Source: Bacillota bacterium (lineage in GTDB: Bacteria; Bacillota; Clostridia; Christensenellales; Aristaeellaceae). From it: DNA of 6,096 bases. The first letter of the stretch is position 1; every line of letters begins with the position of its first letter. Positions 5,296 to 6,096 of the stretch are shown here, one piece after another. Below the pieces are notes generated by a model that was given only the letters and a program-made list of their open reading frames with translations, was not told where the DNA came from and ran no database searches. The stretch covers positions 1 through 6,096 of the forward strand of contig JAEZHM010000149.1 in assembly GCA_023416585.1 (NCBI GenBank). Direction: 5' to 3'. The position numbers and the translations under genes were made by a program.

Positions 5296-5324
5296 ATTCT
5301 ATCATAGAAAAAGAAGGAAGTCGA
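5296..5324 (-). promoter_or_regulatory. Candidate promoter of the J-domain gene
   Basis: On the minus strand TCGACT (5319-5324, 4 of 6) and TAGAAT (5296-5301, 5 of 6) are 17 bases apart. The -35 region overlaps the terminator hairpin of the upstream minus-strand unit. The 5' UTR would be about 60 nt. Confidence 0.4.
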
Positions 5325-5343
5325 TGTTTCAACCAACTTCCTT
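5307..5343 (-). terminator. Intrinsic terminator on the minus strand
   Basis: On the minus strand AAGGAAGT (5343-5336) pairs with ACTTCCTT (5321-5314) over 8 bp around a 14-base loop and is followed by CTTTTTC (5313-5307). It would end transcription coming from the small membrane protein gene at 5527-5718 and separate it from the J-domain gene. Confidence 0.6.
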
Positions 5344-5526
5344 TGACAACCTGTCTGAAAGCAGGTCCGGAGTTCATAGAGGGCCAGGGCCTTTATGAAG
5401 ACCTCCCATATGCCTTTGAATATGTATTGTCCGTTACAGAATGGAAAAGTAAGCAAGTCAGATGCTCAAAGTCAAATAGTATTCAATGGAAACACAAATA
5501 TGTATTGTTTTGTTATATTCTGCTGA
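5344..5526. other. Intergenic stretch with nothing recognisable
   Basis: Between the minus-strand terminator and the small membrane protein gene no start codon with a ribosome binding site, no RNA gene and no clear repeat is seen. A plus-strand frame is open from 5343 through 5690 but has no ribosome binding site and runs antisense across the membrane protein gene. The stretch probably corresponds to the 3' UTR of that gene. Confidence 0.4.
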
Positions 5527-5718
5527 CTATTCATCTCTGTACCGAAACCACAGATAAATGCCTAGACCAGGAATCAACGAAGCAATGCTCAAAGCAAGGA
5601 ACCATCCAAAAAGAGCAATTCCGTTATCGCCGCCTTTTTTCGTTAGTCTGTATGCTGTCCCATACGCAAATAACGCCTGAGTCACAGTAATGGCATACCA
5701 TAAAAAATACAGCTCCAT
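5527..5718 (-). CDS. Small two-helix membrane protein of unknown function
   Basis: About 63 residues with two hydrophobic segments: one near the N-terminus (ELYFLWYAITVTQALFAYG) and one in the C-terminal half (from IALFGWFLAL through IPGLGIYLWF). A basic, Gly-rich loop (RLTKKGGDNG) lies between them and the C-terminus is charged (RYRDE). The second helix followed by Trp-Phe-Arg-x-Arg loosely resembles the N-terminal membrane domain of cardiolipin-synthase-like proteins (PLDc_N type), but there is no catalytic domain and I do not assign a function. Of two close ATGs (5724 and 5718), the inner one is 9 bases from AGAGG and the outer only 3, so 5718 is preferred. It has a promoter at 5764-5793 and a terminator at 5307-5343, so it looks like a single-gene unit. 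Confidence 0.65.
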   Translation of the reverse strand: MELYFLWYAITVTQALFAYGTAYRLTKKGGDNGIALFGWFLALSIASLIPGLGIYLWFRYRDE

Positions 5719-5763
5719 TTTCATCTTCCTCTATAATATTACATTTCTCGATCATTTGCGAAT

Positions 5764-5793
5764 AGTATAACTGATAATTGGGAACAATTGCAA
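5764..5793 (-). promoter_or_regulatory. Candidate promoter of the small membrane protein gene
   Basis: On the minus strand TTGCAA (5788-5793, 4 of 6) and TATACT (5764-5769, 5 of 6) are 18 bases apart. Transcription would start near 5757, leaving a leader of about 40 nt. Its presence supports the small gene as real. Confidence 0.5.
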
Positions 5794-5900
5794 GCCCTGC
5801 ATGAAACTCTTTATCAAATTGGCATGCGAGCCGAGGGAAAGGCTATGCACTTCCAGAGAGTGAAATATAAAGAGGAATGCGGATAGTAAAATCAGAAGTA

Positions 5901-5936
5901 AAACGGCCTGTTTTCTTTCGAAAACGGGCCGTTTTT
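5901..5936. terminator. Bidirectional intrinsic terminator
   Basis: AAACGGCCTGTTTT (5901-5914) pairs with AAAACGGGCCGTTT (5921-5934) over 14 bp with one G-U, loop CTTTCG. It is followed by further T on the plus strand, and the minus-strand copy ends in TTT. No plus-strand gene feeds into it, so it probably acts as the second, distal terminator of the minus-strand tRNA operon. The stretch 5794-5900 to its left holds nothing I recognise. Confidence 0.8.
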
Positions 5937-5942
5937 GTCTGT

Positions 5943-5972
5943 AAAACAAAATCCGTCTCGAAAGAGACGGAT
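5943..5972 (-). terminator. Intrinsic terminator of the tRNA cluster
   Basis: On the minus strand ATCCGTCTC (5972-5964) pairs with GAGACGGAT (5959-5951) over 9 bp around a 4-base loop and is followed by TTTGTTTT (5950-5943). The stem begins 2 bases after the encoded CCA of tRNA-Leu. Confidence 0.85.
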
Positions 5973-5974
5973 CG

Positions 5975-6061
5975 TGGTGCGGGAAACAGGACTTGAACCT
6001 GCATGAAGGAACCTTCACTAGAACCTGAATCTAGCGCGTCTGCCAATTCCGCCATTCCCGC
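5975..6061 (-). tRNA. tRNA-Leu, anticodon CAG
   Basis: An 87-nt class II tRNA with CCA encoded (complement of 5975-5977). The acceptor stem GCGGGAA pairs with TTCCCGC and the discriminator is A, as expected for leucine. The anticodon stem CTAGA/TCTAG encloses the loop TTCAGGT, giving anticodon CAG (complement of 6025-6027), which reads CUG. A long variable arm (TGAAGG-TT-CCTTCA) and the T arm GCAGG-TTCAAGT-CCTGT follow. All arms pair, so it looks functional. It is 4 bases downstream of another tRNA in the same orientation. Confidence 0.95.
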
Positions 6062-6065
6062 GTGT

Positions 6066-6096
6066 TGGTGGATGGGGGTGGATTCGAACCACCGAA
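6066..6096 (-). tRNA. Partial tRNA (3' end), probably tRNA-Tyr
   Basis: Only the 3' 31 bases are in the window. They contain a perfect T arm, GGTGG (complement 6089-6093), loop TTCGAAT and CCACC, the 3' acceptor strand CCCATCC, discriminator A and encoded CCA. The implied 5' acceptor strand is GGATGGG. The TTC before the T stem and the acceptor sequence resemble clostridial tRNA-Tyr, a class II tRNA, but the anticodon lies outside the window, so the identity is tentative. The tRNA nature is certain. Confidence 0.85.

Noticed and set aside
5343..5690. Plus-strand ORF of 115 residues
   Set aside because: No ribosome binding site or promoter, no recognisable motif, and it is antisense to the better supported small membrane protein.
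5824..5886. 20-codon plus-strand ORF just before the terminator at 5901
   Set aside because: No suitable ribosome binding site or promoter; the terminator is better explained as the distal terminator of the tRNA unit.
5752..6055. Minus-strand ORFs of 88 and 70 residues
   Set aside because: They run through the tRNA-Leu gene and its two terminators, so they are spurious.

Overview
The window looks like chromosomal DNA of a low-to-moderate-GC Gram-positive bacterium, most likely a clostridial Firmicute. This rests on strong GGAGG-type ribosome binding sites, a TTG start, a type-2 (TyrZ-like) tyrosyl-tRNA synthetase, consensus sigma-A promoters, intrinsic terminators and tRNA genes with encoded CCA. 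The lineage is an inference. No phage, transposase or CRISPR features were seen.

Layout, left to right. Positions 1-207 hold no convincing gene but contain a short direct repeat. An alpha/beta hydrolase (208-1131, minus) follows and is divergent from tyrS (1488-2660, plus). Between them lies a near-perfect promoter (1258-1286), a 31-codon tyrosine-rich leader ORF (1318-1413) and an intrinsic terminator (1429-1472) just before the tyrS ribosome binding site. A SpoU/TrmH-family rRNA methyltransferase (2744-3565, minus) converges on tyrS. It has a structured 5' leader and its own promoter. A class I SAM-dependent methyltransferase (3811-4629, plus) is divergent from it and ends in a 13-bp hairpin. 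A small protein with a C-terminal J domain (4795-5229, minus) and a two-helix membrane protein (5527-5718, minus) follow, each with its own promoter. The right edge is a minus-strand tRNA cluster: a partial tRNA, probably tRNA-Tyr, then tRNA-Leu(CAG), then two successive terminators.

The most interesting system is the tyrS leader. It has every element of ribosome-mediated attenuation: leader peptide with Tyr-Ala-Ser-Ala-Tyr-Tyr-Tyr, a segment after the Tyr run that can pair either with the leader's own ribosome binding site (12 bp) or with the 5' arm of the terminator (8 bp), and the terminator itself. Firmicute tyrS genes are classically controlled by T-box riboswitches sensing uncharged tRNA-Tyr. 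I see no T-box here, so this gene appears to sense tyrosyl-tRNA by translation of a leader peptide instead.

The remaining genes look like independent single-gene units with housekeeping or unknown roles. Translation is a loose common theme (TyrRS, rRNA methylation, tRNAs).
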